Assembly (NCBI GenBank): GCA_019117125.1
Contig: DXAL01000015.1
Coordinates: 53,146-117,145 of the forward strand
DNA from: Candidatus Mediterraneibacter merdipullorum
GTDB lineage: Bacteria > Bacillota > Clostridia > Lachnospirales > Lachnospiraceae
Direction: 5' to 3'
Length of the DNA: 64,000 nucleotides
Shown: one piece after another, positions 63,246-64,000 of the stretch
How the letters are laid out: every line of letters begins with the position of its first letter
Numbering within the stretch: position 1 is the first letter of the stretch
Notes under the pieces: generated by a model
What the model was told of the DNA's origin: nothing
Seen by the model: only the letters and a program-made list of their open reading frames with translations
Databases searched by the model: none
Translations under genes and position numbers: made by a program

Positions 63246-64000
63246 TAATCCACCTCCAGTTTACGCAGTGCAAATCTCTGCAGGATACTCACGACCAAAA
63301 TAAATAAAAACAACACAAGTACGATTGCCGCGGAATAGCCGAACATATTATACTCTGTCATTCTGGACACCGCATTGACAGCAACCGTTTCTATAGTCTG
63401 AGGCGTCATGATTTTTACAAAATCATATTGCCTCAGTCCGGAAATCAACGAAAACATGATTCCTATCGTAAGTCCCGGCGTCAGCAGAGGAAGAGTTATC
63501 CTGAAAAAACTGTTCATTTTCCCCGCCCCGTCAATCGCGGCAGCCTCATACAACTCCGTGGGAATCGTCTTAAGTGCTGCTGTGTATACCGTGATATAAA
63601 ATCCTAACGCTGCCCATGAAATCGTAAATGTTACAGTCAAAGTCGTAATCAGCGGATTTTTAAAAAAATCGAAGGGTCCTAAATGGAAAAATCCCATAAC
63701 CGTATTGATAATGCCTCCATTTCCCTGCGTCATGTACGACCAGATAAAAGAGACGACCACACTGCTTAATATCGCCGGTATAAAAAGCACTGTCCTGCAC
63801 ACATTATTTAACCTGTTCTTTTTATTCATCCAGACGGCAAAAAGAATACCAAAAACATTTTGCAGCAGTGTCGTTCCTACTGTAATGATAAATGTCACCA
63901 TAAACGCATCACGGAATCCCTGGTCTGAAAGAAGGCTGATAAAATTCCCCGGTCCGGTAAACTCCCCCGTCGCAACGATTACCCTATCCGCTTCTATCCT
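63242..64000 (-). CDS. Sugar ABC transporter permease (MalF-like), partial
   Basis: The open frame continues to the window edge (EFTGPGNFISLLSDQGFRDA before the Met at 63901), so the true start is outside. Helices and the EAA loop LYEAAAIDGAGKMNSFFRIT are present. About 253 residues are visible of the usual 290. Confidence 0.92.
   Translation of the reverse strand, partial: RIEADRVIVATGEFTGPGNFISLLSDQGFRDAFMVTFIITVGTTLLQNVFGILFAVWMNKKNRLNNVCRTVLFIPAILSSVVVSFIWSYMTQGNGGIINTVMGFFHLGPFDFFKNPLITTLTVTFTISWAALGFYITVYTAALKTIPTELYEAAAIDGAGKMNSFFRITLPLLTPGLTIGIMFSLISGLRQYDFVKIMTPQTIETVAVNAVSRMTEYNMFGYSAAIVLVLFLFILVVSILQRFALRKLEVDY

Overview
The window looks like chromosome of a spore-forming, anaerobic, GC-rich member of the Clostridia, most likely Lachnospiraceae. 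The basis is gene content: spoIIE-like, yabP, yabQ, spoVAC/D/E and a CotS-like gene, a V-type ATPase, CUT1 sugar ABC systems, two GH4 enzymes, the large Firmicute form of SRP RNA and a SAM-I riboswitch before metK. I cannot name the species. There are no rRNA or tRNA genes, CRISPR arrays, insertion sequences or phage genes.

Layout. 1-3.8 kb: a V-type ATPase operon (H/G, I, K, E, C; C runs off the left edge) whose K subunit carries the Na+-site residues. 3.8-7.8 kb: a LacI-controlled sugar locus (lacI, GH4, BadF-type kinase) ending in a truncated solute-binding protein. 7.9-11.6 kb: trmL, an AIR-synthase-like gene, a 33-residue membrane protein and a B12-binding radical SAM gene. 11.6-12.4 kb: the SRP RNA gene, flanked on both sides by short promoter-to-terminator units that hold Shine-Dalgarno sites and micro-ORFs. 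12.4-16.7 kb: a PadR/DUF2812 module, a two-component system and SAM-riboswitch-controlled metK. 16.7-26.3 kb: a carbohydrate operon (binding protein, two permeases, GH4 of the CHSV type, Gfo/Idh oxidoreductase, zinc-less MDR dehydrogenase, GH2) with a divergent AraC regulator. 26.4-34.5 kb: murA, a shikimate-kinase-like gene, an FHA protein, DUF1015, a SEC-C methionine aminopeptidase, a radical SAM gene, an ECF S component and a pyridoxal kinase. 34.7-43.9 kb: a GH13 neopullulanase-like enzyme and the conserved hup-rqcP-yabP-yabQ-divIC-spoIIE-tilS-hpt-ftsH cluster. 44-56 kb: phosphoglucomutase, a CotS-like pseudokinase, cca, a YhaN/YhaO pair, asnS, a DUF4143 ATPase and glmS. 56-61 kb: spoVAD/spoVAE with spoVAC divergent, then coaBC-panT-coaX. 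61.3-64 kb: GH172 with two permeases, cut by the right edge.

Most interesting signals: (1) the two micro-ORF transcripts around the SRP RNA gene; (2) short in-frame tandem repeats in at least five unrelated household proteins; (3) a glmS leader with two long hairpins instead of a recognisable glmS ribozyme; (4) the divergent spoVAC/spoVAD arrangement; (5) the GH4/Gfo-Idh/zinc-less MDR operon, which suggests redox chemistry on glycosides; (6) several enzymes that have lost family-defining residues.
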